From: Aquatica leii
Taxonomy: Eukaryota; Arthropoda; Insecta; Coleoptera; Lampyridae
Length of the DNA: 64,000 bases
Direction: 5' to 3'
NCBI GenBank assembly: GCA_035610365.1
Contig: CM069432.1
Coordinates: forward strand, 73,350,520-73,414,519
In this document: positions 13,335 through 25,391 of the stretch, piece by piece
Layout: every line of letters begins with the position of its first letter
Numbering within the stretch: the first letter of the stretch is position 1
Notes under the pieces: model-generated
Databases searched by the model: none
The model's input: the letters and a program-made list of their open reading frames with translations, nothing else
Told to the model about the DNA's origin: nothing
Translations under genes and position numbers: made by a program

Positions 13335-13875
13335 TGCGGATCAACTACATGCATTGTTTGGCTTACCACTTGGGGCTAGTAATTTAAAAGCGCGACAAAA
13401 ACCAAACTAAAAACTTTAGAGTACAAAACACCTGTTGCTTAACAGACCTGTTTTTTGTTTATTTTTTTATTAAAATTTATTCGGTTTCACGATATGGATA
13501 CAAGAACAGAACGACGTGCAACAGATAAATTAGCGGCTATTTGTCACGTACATATATTTGCTGTAAATTGTAAAAAATTGCACATTCTAAATTCTAAAGT
13601 ATGTATTAATGAGCCGGTTTTTTCTTTTTAGGGAAACTGTCTTTTTCATATATATGTGAAAGCAAAACCGGATACATACGGTATCAAAAATTGGGCACTG
13701 TGTGATGTTAGTAACAAATATTGTCCAAATATCCAAGTGTACACTAAAATGATAGATAATGCACCAAAAAACGAAAAAATGAAAAACTTGTCCGTCCAAA
13801 AAGAGATGGATCCAAACTTGATAAATGCAAATATTTTGTATTCAAGTACTATTTTTCAAAACAAAATACAGTAAT
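13335..13875 (+). pseudogene. piggyBac transposase fragment
   Basis: Relic of a piggyBac-family transposase (DDD nuclease that cuts at TTAA). In one frame, 13494 onward reads DMDTRTERRATDKLAAI, matching the conserved block before the catalytic core. It continues VNCKKLHILNSKVCINEP, then FHIYVKAKPDTYGIKNWAL and YCPNIQVYTKM, matching the family pattern 'PF..Y.PSKPDKYGIKFWVLCD'. Upstream, 13335-13400 (HALFGLPLGASNLKARQ) matches the preceding block in another frame. Stops and frame changes occur between blocks and the N- and C-terminal parts are absent. A 72-aa open stretch runs from 13656. The copy is distinct from the one near 33.2 kb. No TTAA-flanked ends were found. Confidence 0.8.
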
Positions 13876-14330
13876 TTATAGTATGTTGTCATTCGAAATA
13901 AAAAACACAGTTTTAAAACCTTATTCTTATTTTGCGTGATAACCACGTAGTATTATTATTTTAATGTTACCATAACTAAACATAATAATAGCTTTATATT
14001 GAAAGATTAACAAAAAAGGAGTCAATTCCATATGGCAATAGGTGCCACAAAATTATCTTGGCAATCGGAAGCTTAAATACAAAATAGTTAGTAATGCAAA
14101 TATCCCTGATCAGTCTAATATCTAAAAAGATATAGTAAAAAAAGTAAAAATGTTAGTACTAATACGATAATTACTGAATTTGTTACCGCGCTACTGTATT
14201 TCTTGATTTTACATAAACAGTTCTTCTTAGAACTCATTTTGTTTATATACAAGGTTCATAACGTGATTAAGTATATAACCCAAATTATTGCATCGATTAA
14301 TTAAACGTGTTAACATATTGTTGCTGCTGC
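13876..14330. other. AT-rich stretch, no recognised feature
   Basis: No clear gene. It may hold the 5' end of the neighbouring Tc1/mariner relic, but I could not find a convincing inverted repeat to pair with sequence beyond 15323. Confidence 0.45.
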
Positions 14331-14334
14331 TATT

Positions 14335-15323
14335 ATGGCTGAACATTTACCATTCAAAAATTCTAAACCTATACCAGTTAAAAGTGGTCAAAGAATGATG
14401 TACAATATTTAAAAAACAAGGTCGATAGAAGTAAATCCCATACTATTAAACTAACAGCTATTGAAGTTAGAATTAGTAAAAGATTGATTTGGAATATTGT
14501 TAAACAAATTAAAGAGTCTCGTGTTGCTTGTTTCTTTAAGAAAGATAAATCACGAGAAACACTTTACTCACAAATAGAAGAATTTGAGAAATTGGATATA
14601 TGTAAACATGTCCATTTCTTTTTTTAAGAATAAACTTCTAACCTTAGAGAAAGTTTTACAAGTTGTAAATAATAATGAAACACTAAACTGACTTCAAACG
14701 CACTACATTTTGAGAAATTTTAAACAAGTTGGGTTTCAAATATCAAAAATGAAGCATGAACAATGTTTACAAAAACAAAAAATTGTTTTATGAAGGCGCA
14801 AGTAATTAACCGCCATCAAAAGGTTTCGTCAGGTTAATGCAGGGTACATTACAGCATAAATTTGGAAAGATACTACTATTTTGATAGCAAGAAAAGTGCA
14901 GATTAAAGGTTTTTTGACTGGCACAACAAATCCATCGAGCAAAGTCAAACAGTTAATTATAGTGCAAATGGGTAGCATCTCGAAAAACGGATAAATGATG
15001 AATGAGTTTTTATCACGATTGAACTTACAAAGTCTTGTTGTTTTAGGTGACTATCGCGAAAAATGAATAGTAAAGTGTTCAAGAATTGACTTTTAGAGGA
15101 AAATATTGCGATAGCCATTTATAATGCACCGTATCATAGTGTTAAATCTGAAAAGGTTCCGTCACAAACTTGGCGAATAGGAGACATGGTTGAATGACTG
15201 CCTAGTAAAAATGTAACGGAAGCAAATGAAGACTTATTACAAATTGAACTTTTACAATTACTACAAGAATATTTACTATCTTATCCGACATCATAAGTTA
15301 TTGATGAAATTGTGAAAAAATAG
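14335..15323 (+). pseudogene. Tc1/mariner-type transposase relic
   Basis: Broken copy of an insect Tc1/mariner-type transposase, about the usual 330-codon length. It starts at ATG 14335 (MAEHLPFKNSKP). A helix-turn-helix region follows (VRISKRLIWNIVKQIKESR). Then comes the catalytic domain: VNAGYITA near a degraded first acidic block, then FLTGTTNPSSKVKQLIIVQ matching the family 'GAKNPSGKGKRLI' block, and finally NAPYHSVKSEKVPSQTWRIG, matching the 'DNAPYHS' catalytic motif. The acidic residue expected before NAPYHS reads Y here. Several stops and frameshifts are present, so it is inactive. TIRs were not identified. Confidence 0.85.
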
Positions 15324-16060
15324 AGGTAGAACTAGTTTAAGATTGCCACTCTGTCATTGTAATATAAACCGCATTGAATTATTATATGCAATATTAACAA
15401 TGCTTTTTACTACTGCTCCTAGCATTTAACATAATTATTGTTAAAATCTGACAATTTTTGTAACAGTAATAAAGGCAGTGACAACATTAAATGCAAGTGA
15501 CATTACAGAAGACACAAAAGTTTAGATTGCGTGAGCTAAATATCTATATATTATATACCTATATAATCTTTGACTAATTTAACGTACATAAAAATACAAT
15601 TTCGATTGTTAGTTTGTACTAAACCTGCAGAACATTAACACCATTATATTAAAATTTATAATTTTAATAATCCAACTTAGCTACTAGCAAGTATTATTTT
15701 TTACTTAATTACTTATGAATTATTGGTCTTGTTCAATTAATGTAGTTCATTAAACTTGTAAATTATTCTATTTATTGCATATTATATTGTTTACGTAGTA
15801 TCCCTTAATACTTAATTATTTTCAATTGTTTTCAAGCAACACTTTTATATACTCAACAGGTATACGTTATCGTTCACCAGGTGTGTTGATAACTCTACAA
15901 AAATTTTAACATTATTGTTCGTGTAACTAGCGACCTTCATACATCGTTGAATTTATGTATAATTCTATTAAATGTAGCATTAATTGTTCACCGTAATGAC
16001 TATTAAGCAATTATCAATAGATTGAATTTATTGTAAGTACAAAATTTAATTAAGATTATA
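15324..16060. other. AT-rich stretch, no recognised feature
   Basis: Nothing recognised. Confidence 0.45.
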
Positions 16061-16088
16061 TGTAATTGTCTCTCTGAAATTGTAGTTC

Positions 16089-16125
16089 CTGATGAAGTTT
16101 ATAAATGATAAGCAAAATATTGAAA
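16089..16125 (+). ncRNA. CTGATGA hairpin, PLE/hammerhead-like
   Basis: CTGATGA at 16089-16095 is followed by a short hairpin-like stretch with a TATAAAT centre, then AAGCAAAATATTG. The arrangement resembles the CTGAnGA-stem-GAAA signature seen in 3' regions of Penelope-like elements, some of which are known to carry hammerhead motifs. No complete helix I or III was found, so this is probably only a PLE 3'-end remnant. Confidence 0.35.
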
Positions 16126-16129
16126 AATA

Positions 16130-17780
16130 AATAATTACGAATTATCTTTGTACAAGGTCTAATTCCCAAAAAAACCAATTAACATATACATTATTGAAGA
16201 CCAAAAATACTCGCATTAAATTAAAAAAAATCTAATAAAAAGTATTACCTAAATGTTATAATAGGAATACGCTATGTGTTTACACTTGTCATATTTTAAA
16301 ACATAAATATTTTTGTTTACTTTAAGTATTTATATACCTATTGGCATTAATATATATGTTTTTAATTTTATCTCAATGATATTACTGTAAATTCATATGC
16401 TAAAAATTACATCTACGTAAATTTTGTAAAGGTGTAAAATCAGATTAAAGAGTTTGCGTAAAATTTTTCAAACATAACTGTTTTTCAGGAAATAATTGAA
16501 TGTTAACTATGCAATTTTCCTAATATTGTAGCAAACTTTGCTATCTTGTAAATAGAACATAAAAATAAAAACAAAAGTGATGTAAATAACTTAAACGGCA
16601 TATTGACAACAAGTAGGAAATATGGGTTAAGCTACATTATTCACTTAGTATTGATGTTAAGTATGTGTAGAAAAGAAGCGGAAGTGGTATTATGGTGCAG
16701 GCCGATAAGGAGGTCGAAAGATTAAATAAGCGGTTTTCAACCTGTGGAACTATAATAAAAGAATTTATTGCCTTTATTGTCTAATAGTTTACTTGAGTTT
16801 ACTATTACAGATTGCAATTAATGATTACACTTTACAACGTAAAAAACACTAAGTTCGCAACGATAAGACCATTTATGTCAAATTAAGACGAATGAATAAT
16901 AATATAGAAGAGTTTAAACTGCATCAAATAAGTCAGAATAAAACTCTTGACGAGAGAAAGCTTAACTAATTTCATTCTAATTTAATTTATCCAGTTCACC
17001 TTCTTACTTCAAAATTATACACCAAGCTTCGCATTTTTTTAATGTGTTGTATACTTTAATTGATGATCATCGTTATATTCACTACTGTTCACGTTACATA
17101 CGTGGTTAAACATAAATGCAAGTGGTTTTTATACGGCTTTGGCCGCAACATATGGTTACAATTTATTTTAAACATAATAACGCTGTAAATAAGAATATAT
17201 AATAAATTACTTAAGTATAACTTCGCAAACTTTTTTTATAATTTTTACATATGACTGAATAAACTTAAATTAATGGAATTTGCTTTCTATAGATAAATAT
17301 GTACACATGATCAATCTTACTTGAAATTTTTACCTTTACAGTTTAAGATTTAATAGTTTAATTTTAATAATTTTAGGTAAGCTAATTTAAATAAAACGTA
17401 ACGATTTCATAAATGTTTTAAATATTGATTTTTTTCATATTTTTTATTATACAATAAGAATAAGTTAGCAATGAAAATAAGTTTTAACGTTACTAAATTA
17501 ACTATACATTGTTTCTCTTTTATTTTTGTGCAGTGGTAATAATATAGATAATTGTGTTTGGTTGTATTCAAACCTTTTTTTGAAAATTGAGAAAAGGTTT
17601 AATTATTTTTTTATATTTATAATTTTATGCATTTCTCAATTAAGAATACTATTACCGCCGCGTTTTTTTAAATATTAATTTTTTTGTAAAATAGTGTCAT
17701 TTTGTTAAAATCATAGTCTAAACCGTAATTTAATAATTAAAGTTGAACTTGTAAAAGGTGAGGAATTTAAAATTGTTGAA
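16130..17780. other. AT-rich stretch, no recognised feature
   Basis: No gene recognised. A slightly GC-richer patch near 16680-16730 (gcaggccgataaggaggtcg) may be an element fragment but cannot be assigned. Confidence 0.45.
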
Positions 17781-17798
17781 AGTGTGACTATTTAGAAT

Positions 17799-17833
17799 GT
17801 TTCAACGTTGTAATTAACAAAGATCATCTTCAG
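17799..17833 (-). ncRNA. CTGAAGA-GAAAC motif of a PLE 3' end
   Basis: On the minus strand CTGAAGA (17833-17827) is followed by tgatctttg and, 17 bases later, by GAAAC (17803-17799). This is the same CTGAAGA...GAAAC pattern as in the PLE copies at 18681 and 24251, but in the opposite orientation, just upstream of the PLE coding relic. PLEs often carry terminal repeats that are inverted or partly duplicated, so this may be the element's other end. Confidence 0.45.
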
Positions 17834-17931
17834 ACAAACACATGTGAGCACTACTTAACAAACATAATTTAGTTTTAATTTAAGTTAATTAACTTTACTA
17901 TACTTTGTATTTTGCTATCCGTGTGTCAGAT

Positions 17932-18900
17932 AATGAAAATCTACAAAAGGAAAACGAAACACTGTTGGAGTCCTTAAAACAAAATGGATACGGGTTCAAA
18001 GAGATCCAAAACGCATGAAAAAGAGCAATCAATCCAAAAGTCAAAAAAGACATATCACTTCCTACTAGCACCGCTTATTTACCATACTGTATAGGTTTGA
18101 CAGACAAAATAAGCAGCGTGCTAAAGAAACATAATATTTTAACCGTCTTTACGACTAAGGATACCCTGAACACCTGGTTTATATCTGCTAAAGTCAAACA
18201 AGGGACTTTAAAACATGCGGGAGTTTACAAAATTCCTTGTTCCTCTGGATCAAGTTATATAAGACAGGCGGGACGCTCTATTAAAGTTAAAGTAAAAGAA
18301 CATATGGCTAACTGTAAACACCGCAGAGTTACCAAATCAGCAGTGGCAGAACACGTATGGAACCAGGACACACGCTGAACTTTGACCAAACTAAAATGTT
18401 GGCTAGAACTATTTTCTACTTTCCCAGACTAATCCGCAAAGCTGTGGAAACAGAAAAACATTCATGTAATATAAACCGAGAACACGGTTTAAGACTCAGC
18501 AAATCTTGGCTACCAGAATTATATCCTCTAAGACAAAGATCAACCTTCTTGGAAAGGACACAAACACTTACTCTGAGTAATAACGAAGTCAGTCAAGAGA
18601 TAACAGAAAGATAAGGTTCGTTAATCACTATTAGTATAAATATCGTTTTTTACATTTTTCTTTTAGTGACATTTACCACTCTGAAGATGCAAGCTGCAAT
18701 GTCTTGCAAAACGACAGTTTGTTTGGGTTCACAAACGACAATACGGCAAAGGCCAAGTTCTACTTCTTGTTTTGGCTCTCAAGAAGAGACTAGGACCAAG
18801 CCTAAGTCTGGGTGTTTAACTACGACACGGTCTAAGCCGAAAGTCGCTTATAATCATAAACATAACAACCACGAAAGCTTAAGATTTTATATTATTATAA
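17932..18900 (+). mobile_element. Penelope-like element 3' part with GIY-YIG
   Basis: C-terminal part of a Penelope-like retroelement. PLEs encode a reverse transcriptase fused to a GIY-YIG endonuclease and have no capsid. The frame from about 17932 covers the end of the RT (LPYCIGLTDKISSVLKKHN). The GIY-YIG domain follows at about 18220-18375: GVYKIPCSSGSSYI, R..GRSIKVKVKEH, and TKSAVAEHVWNQD, corresponding to the G-x-Y...Y-I core, the conserved Arg helix and the downstream His/Glu region. The frame breaks near 18370. The next frame (18357-18614) completes the C-terminus (LRLSKSWLPELYPLRQRS), ending at TAA 18614. A non-coding 3' region with a conserved hairpin follows to about 18900. The RT core upstream is missing, so the copy is 5'-truncated. 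Confidence 0.82.
18681..18715 (+). ncRNA. PLE 3'-UTR hairpin with hammerhead-like core
   Basis: CTGAAGA (18681-18687) is followed by a perfect 6-bp stem, TGCAAG/CTTGCA, with a 9-nt loop, then AAACGACAG. In the related copy at 24284-24251 the second core strand is intact (GAAAC). The CTGAnGA-helix-GAAA layout matches two of the three hammerhead core strands. A convincing helix III and cleavage strand are not seen. Confidence 0.5.
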
Positions 18901-18959
18901 AAATGAATATGATTAATGGTGCAATTTGCCACATTAATGTGTTCATTGTTAATTGAAAT

Positions 18960-21900
18960 TTGTTTTCATCACATTTAATGAAATAAAATGCATGTGCTAT
19001 AATTGAGTCTTAATTATGTGTATGATCGTAGTAGAATTCAAAATATTACACTAAACTAAGCAAATCAACAATTATAAAACTACATAAAATTATTTAATTC
19101 TTTAAAAAATAATAGAACTTGCACATAATTGTAGTTGACTTTAGTATAATATTCTTTAAAAAAAATGTTTAAGGACGTTCATGCATGAAACTTGATAGTA
19201 GATAAAAATTTTCATTTTTTAAAATTGGCAACTTCAATTATATACTTATTCTTTCTCAAAAATTCAACACTTCCCATCGATCATTTTAAATTGAAAACCA
19301 GCATTTTATTGTGTTTAAAATTATAATAACTATAGTATTAAAGTAGATACCGTAACAAATATTTTTTTTAAATATTGTTCCAACTATGCAGTTTATGCAA
19401 TTGCATTGAAAAAAATGGGACTGATAAACGTTAAAATTAATTATTTTAATTAGTAAAGAACGTTGTCAAGTTTAATAAACAATAAAACTAAACTCAATTT
19501 ATTGTTTGATTATTGATATATTTAAAAACATTTTCAACAAATTTCGAAAAAGAGGTTAGTACTTATTTGACTCTAGCCTAGCGCATAAATGTCAGACAAT
19601 AACAATAACAAAAGCAACAAATATATTTTTTAACGAATATTCAGTAAAATTTCTTTAACAATAAGTTATAAGAAATAATTTGTATTATAGAAAAAAAATG
19701 AATTGCAATTTATTGTTGATTGATGATATTTATTTACCAAACAAAAATATGTAACTTGTTATTTTTGGAAGAGTATAAAGCCACTTTCAAAAAATGTTTA
19801 GTTTTTAAAGCACCGCAAAGATCAAATTCAGACGGAGTTAAATTAGATGGCTGTGATAGTCAACAATTAATTTGCAACCAACATAAAAAATAGACAACAA
19901 ATTTATTAAACTTATGCTAAACTAAATCATTTTTACGCTTCGTTATATCAGAATAATATAAATAATACAAATACTTTGTTTATTTGTGTCTGTCAGGTGA
20001 TATTAACCGCTTTTTTTATACACTTATTTATTGGCTACAATTTTATTGATTTGTTTTTTTTTATATTAAATTAAACTATCAAAGAAAATTGTGATTAGAA
20101 ACTTTATATGAGAAAAAATAGTAAAAATTTACAAAAAACGATTGCTTTATTATTATGCAATAATTAATAGAATATTTACTAAATTATTTTAGTTTTACAA
20201 TTTTTTATTTGCAAGTTAAAAAAATAACGAAATCACTTTTAAATGTATTGATAATTAGGTATACTTTTTATACTACAAAAAAATTAAACTTATATCATAA
20301 TAAAAAATTATCATTGAACATGCATAAAAAAAGAATTCCACGATTTTAAAACTTTCTCCTTTTTTTAAGGTCGGTTAAAAAGTAGAGTTTTATAATAAGA
20401 TTTAGAAATAAAACGGTCAAATTCTACAGTTATTTGGAACGCATCCAAGGAATTAAAAAAAATAAGTTCAACATACATACAATTCGTTGCTTGAAAAACT
20501 GCATTTTTGTACAATTACAATCAATGCTTGCACATAAACCAAAACAGTACTTTATTTATTATTGCAATGATTAAAACAAAAGTAAAAAAACAATGAATGA
20601 TAATAAAAGAGATGATTTGTTATTTATAAAATTAGTAAAATCATAGGTTTATAATTTATTGAAATTATACAAAAATGTTTTCAATTTTAAGCGTAAATTC
20701 GACAAAAAATAGTAACATGTACATGTTTATTTATTTACAAATTTACAAAAAAAGATAAACAACAATATAAACTTTAATAATGTTAACACTAATGTGTCAC
20801 TGTTAAAACAATGTAGCATACTATTATTAAACAAGTTAGTACTAATAAGCTATAAGAAATATTAAAAAAAAAAATAAAGAAAGGTTAAATGAGAATGTAA
20901 CGTATACCATTTTATGTGTAATTAAATTATCCAATAGTAAAAACCGCAATCTTCCTTTATTCTATAATTACTGCACATCTTGCACTTGCATTTAATCCCA
21001 ACTTGTTCGTATTATGCACGTGCAATAAAATTCAATCATCAATTATTTTTTAAACTAATAAAACAGATAATACAATAGTTAAGAATTAATTGAGAATTAG
21101 GTAAAAGGTATTTCCGTAGAAGAAAGTAGGTAAAGTGCAGCTTCAGGTCGCTGCAATGACCCCCTTCAAGGTTACTTTTATCTGTTTCTGTTCTCTTTGA
21201 TTTTTATTTCTAAGCATTGCATTTATATATTCATACTTATATAAGATACTAATAACATCTTCACGTTAAAATGATAGATCTAATCATTTGTTGGTTATAC
21301 ATTCTATTAAGTCTTAACTGTTAGTCTAAAAAGTTTCATTTGATAGATATCCGCGGCTTCTGTTTGTTAGCATAATTTTGCATATAATTATAAATAGAAT
21401 TTTATTTATTAAACGTATATACAATTTCAGTCAGAAAGTGTATCAAATTTGTTTACAAAAACTTATGACTCATTTGATGTTCCATTTAACAATTTCTAAA
21501 TGTTCTAAATTATATGTTTAACTTTCTGATGTGATATGTTTTTTAAGATTTATTGATTCAACTATTGGATAAACGCCAGTGGTTAAGTTATAAATATTAG
21601 ATACTAAAGCATACAAATAAGCGCCACCAATTTAATATATTATTAAATATGCAGTATTTGTAAATATTTTATTGCCAAATACATCTAATTAATCTAAATC
21701 ACAAACAATAGTCTTAGTTATGATTTGTGTACCCTATGATAACCGCACGTTGTACGTTTATCTTTTTTCTATTGTATAACAATCATATAAACTGACTCAA
21801 AAAATGTAGGCACACCAAGTTATGCTAAACCTGATTTTATGTTCTCGATTAAGTGAACTTTTACAGTCGTTTTTCTTACATTTTATTTTAGAAAGAAACT

Positions 21901-23850
21901 GAAACTTTGTGTTGTTTAATTATTTTATTGGCAGTATAAATCTAAAAACGTATTTTAATATTTAACAAAGAGATTTGTGCTTAAGAAATAACTAAACGAC
22001 TTTTTTTTATTGAAAACAAAAAAAATTTAATTGGTCTACCCAATGCAGTATAAGAATCATTAAGCCAGCTAAGTGTGCATAATGCAATAAATTAATAAAA
22101 TAAAACTTAAAAAGCTTAGCGTTAACAAGTACGCAAATCTTTTACTAAGCTATGTAGAGAGATTTATTAATTTAAAATTGTGCAAACTTTTTTTATAAAT
22201 AATGTGGGTATGCAACTACATATTTAAAATAACCTATTTTTAAAATTTCCAGTAATTAGCAACACATTAAATTCATATTATGTTTTTTTATCAAAAAATT
22301 GCAAAATTGTCTACGAAAGACTACTAGATGAACAATTGTTAAATGATGTTTTTTTTACGTTATTGAAAACTAGTTTTTCTGACTCATGAACTCGACTATT
22401 TTTGTAAAACTTTACATAATAAGCAACATTTTACTAAAACGTATCGATAACTATCTTTTAAATTACAGTTTTATCTAGGTTTAAGTCAAGGAATAAAGTT
22501 CAGTATTCAACTTTTTTATATTAAAGCAAAATTTTCCATTACAAAAATTTTTGCATATAAAGGCACCCGTTAAACTATTGTATGTAAGATGGTTTTTGAT
22601 TGCGTCAAAACTACATTCAACTCTTCTAAAGTAAAGAATCAGTTGTAATCATAATCTACACTATTATTAATTAACATCTGTTGTTTAACGATTTTATTTG
22701 GTTTCGTCAACAGATTCGTTTTTAAACACGGGCAAAAAGTTATATTTTTCTGATACGGTTCTTACCTTATATTTTAGATGCCGAAACGTATTCTTTGTTA
22801 GACAAAACGTAACTTTTCTTATGTTAATAAATTGATGTGATAGCTGGTGCTTCTTTGGACAATATTAAGTTTTTTATTTTTCTGTTGTGTAACGTTGTTA
22901 TTTAAATTATGTACCGCTGTGTACAACATGGACTAACTGAGTAACGGTTACATTTTTCTATAACGAATTCCAATTTGCCGAGTTAAGCAACTAATGTTTT
23001 AATACAGTTTTTTTATGGATTATGGCGCTTGTGTTTTTAACTATTGAAAAAAAATCATTTCAATGTAAATCATCTACGATTGACCATTTAAACCGTGTAG
23101 TAGAAAAGAAAACATTGTGCAATCATCTATTGCCAGTGTCGGTCCAGATGCTACACTAAAATATAATAGGAAATCAGCTTTGAATAATATTCCAAATGAT
23201 TTATTTAAAAAGGTTTTCATTTTTTTTCCTCTAATCGATCTACCGTGCGATCCTCAAATCAGATTGTAAATATTGAAGTTTTTTACTAACAGATGCGGTT
23301 GTGGCAATTGATTAAAATTATTAAATTAAAACTCTAAATTTAAGTGAGCAAGAATCTGCCACGCAACTATTGCAAAACAAAATGGATTTGCAAATCTGAT
23401 TGCGTTGTCTTATTGTACAGATACATATATTTGCAGATTAAAACTTTTTGATTATTAAATAATTTTTTTGTAAACAAAAGCAAAAGAAATTAACTAATAA
23501 TTTTAATCACATTTTTGATTATCTAAATTGAAAGTTTTATATTATATGTTATGTTAAGATAAACATTGTAGCGACTTCATTCAACAGGTTTAACAACTTT
23601 TGGTATTGAATGCAGTATAACATTTGGAAACAAATTCATCTCTATAGGATGAAAAAAATCTTAAATACAATCAAATGTACCTTTAAATACAAAAAAATTA
23701 ACAGATATATATTGTATGTTAAAGTGTAGCCACATAAAATCTTAAACGCGTGTAAAAGGGTAGTTCATTGTTCCGACTTCTTAAGTAGTTTAATACTAAA
23801 AATCTTACAATTTTTGTGGTACGAGAAAGTAATAAAGGTACAACAAGTTA
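18960..23850. other. Long AT-rich stretch without recognised genes
   Basis: No coding region or element recognised. A short GC-richer patch at 21118-21175 (gcttcaggtcgctgc) has no identity I can give. Weakly coding-like pieces near 23040-23210 could not be placed in a family. Confidence 0.5.
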
Positions 23851-23854
23851 AAAC

Positions 23855-23999
23855 CAAATTGTGACTGTGAACCCGGTTTGGCCCGAAGCCCGGTTTGAAT
23901 TTGGCTCAGATTTTAGACCAGACCAAAAAAAATTTAAACCGGGCTTCGGACATACATCTTTCAGACTTTGTGCCGACCCGGACTCATAGTCACGATTTG
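23855..23999. mobile_element. 145-bp GC-rich MITE
   Basis: Nested inverted repeats. The outer arms are CAAATTGTGACTGTGAACCC at 23855 and, reverse-complemented from 23999, CAAATCGTGACTATGAGTCC. The inner arms are CCGAAGCCCGGTTTGAATTT and its near-perfect complement AAATTTAAACCGGGCTTCGG. The element can fold into a long hairpin. GC content is far above the surroundings. Superfamily unknown and no clear target duplication. Confidence 0.75.
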
Positions 24000-24109
24000 A
24001 CCTAAGAAACCGGGCTTTTCCAAACAACCTAAAAAAACTAATACTGATTAATAAAATATATATTTAGTAACTGTTATATAGTAAATAAAATAATAATGTG
24101 ATTTCTTAC

Positions 24110-24436
24110 GATTAGAAGCGACGTTGGCTTAGACCGCGTCGTAGTAAAACACCTAGACTTAGGCTTGGTCCATAGTCTCTTCTTGAGAGCCAAAGCAAGA
24201 AGTAGAACTTGGCCTTTGCCGTATTGTCGTTCGTGAACCCAAACAAACTGACGTTTCGCAAGACATTGCAGCTTGCATCTTCAGAGTGGTAAATGTCGCT
24301 GAAAGAAAAAGTGTAAATGACGATGTTCATACCAATAGCGATTAGCGTGATTAATGGACCTTACCTTTTCGTTACCGCTTGCCTGACTTCGTTATTACAA
24401 GGAGTAAGTGTCCTTTCCAAGAAGGTTGATCTACGA
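24110..24436 (-). mobile_element. PLE 3' end, inverted copy
   Basis: On the minus strand this repeats the end of the PLE at 18540-18880. It opens at 24436 with GATCAACCTTCTTGGAAAGG (as at 18538), includes the last codons of the ORF and the TAA, then the CTGAAGA hairpin (24284-24251, with intact GAAAC), and ends in the ctacgacgcggtctaagcc block near 24130. It is 5'-truncated. The copy is clearly related to but diverged from the 18.6-kb copy. Confidence 0.8.
24251..24284 (-). ncRNA. PLE hairpin with hammerhead-like core
   Basis: Minus strand: CTGAAGA, T, a 5-bp stem GCAAG/CTTGC with a 9-nt loop, then GAAACGTCAG. Both core strands match the hammerhead consensus CUGANGA...GAAA. A GUC follows immediately, leaving no room for a helix III loop, and only ACT/AGT is seen as helix I, so activity is doubtful. 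Confidence 0.5.
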
Positions 24437-24500
24437 CGCGGTCTAAGCCGAAAGTCGCTTATAATCATAAACATAACAACCGCGAAAGCTTAAGATTTTA
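24431..24500 (+). mobile_element. PLE terminal segment, direct orientation
   Basis: The stretch beginning ctacgacgcggtctaagccg and running through cgaaagcttaagatttta is nearly identical to 18828-18893, the end of the PLE 3' region. It abuts the inverted copy directly, so two PLE ends are arranged head-to-head around 24431. Confidence 0.75.
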
Positions 24501-25390
24501 TATAAATATGATTTCTTGTTTTTTAATTTGTTTTGATACAATTGAATTATTCAAATAATAACGATTTAAACTTCCACAATTCTAATAATAACATCAATAC
24601 AGCAAAGCAGATTTTGCAGACTAAACTGACAAAATAAAAGAGTTATCTAATATTTCTAAATGCAATACGCAACTAGATACATTAAAACTTTTATTTAAAA
24701 AACCAAATGCTGCAAAAAACGATTATTTGGCGTATTGTGTAAAAACGGCAAGATTTAGCTATAGAACATTCTAATATCATTCGATAGGTATTTAAAAAGT
24801 ACATTTCCTGGTAAATAAAAAATACGGCGTTTTATTTAAATTAATAAAGTTATAACGATTTGAAGTTCTTAACTGATAGGTTTAACTTTTTGAACACCTA
24901 GAAGATATAAAATTTATTATAATTAGAATATAAAATATGATCTATTGTTAGACTTTACTACAAATATTGCTTACATAACTTAGATGCTTATTAAGTATTC
25001 CAAACCTAAAAATAAGGTTATATTTTGACAAAATTTGATAACCAGATTTAACGAATTGGAGGAGAAAAGAAAACAGAACCAAGTCTTGGAAAAACCAGAA
25101 GAATTCTTATATAGCTCTAGCTGTAAGCATTAAATAATAAGTGTAAGAAGAAATGCAACTTAATGAGCGATATCGTATCGACTGATTGGATCGAGATGTA
25201 GAGGTCGCCACGTTCGTATTGGATCGAGATTTTTCAGTTCTTGCGTGTCTGTCATTGTAAACTTCGAGGTTGAATCAAAACTCTTTCTTAGGTTAACATT
25301 ACGATACGATTTTTGAACATGTGGTAGTAGTAGTGCTTGTTCGAATTTTTATTTAGTTTTTTAATTGATTTATTTTTAAAATGGGGAAAG
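24500..25390. other. AT-rich stretch, no recognised feature
   Basis: Nothing recognised. Confidence 0.45.
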
Positions 25391-25391
25391 T

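Noticed and set aside
14160-15500. Possible TIRs around the Tc1/mariner relic (gttaccgcgctactg versus caacattaaatgcaagtg region)
   Set aside because: Similarity is too weak to call; no TA-flanked matching ends found.
23040-23210. Weak coding-like stretch (SVQMLH, NIPNDLFKK) considered as a zinc-finger or hAT fragment
   Set aside because: Blocks are too short and no ordered motif could be matched.
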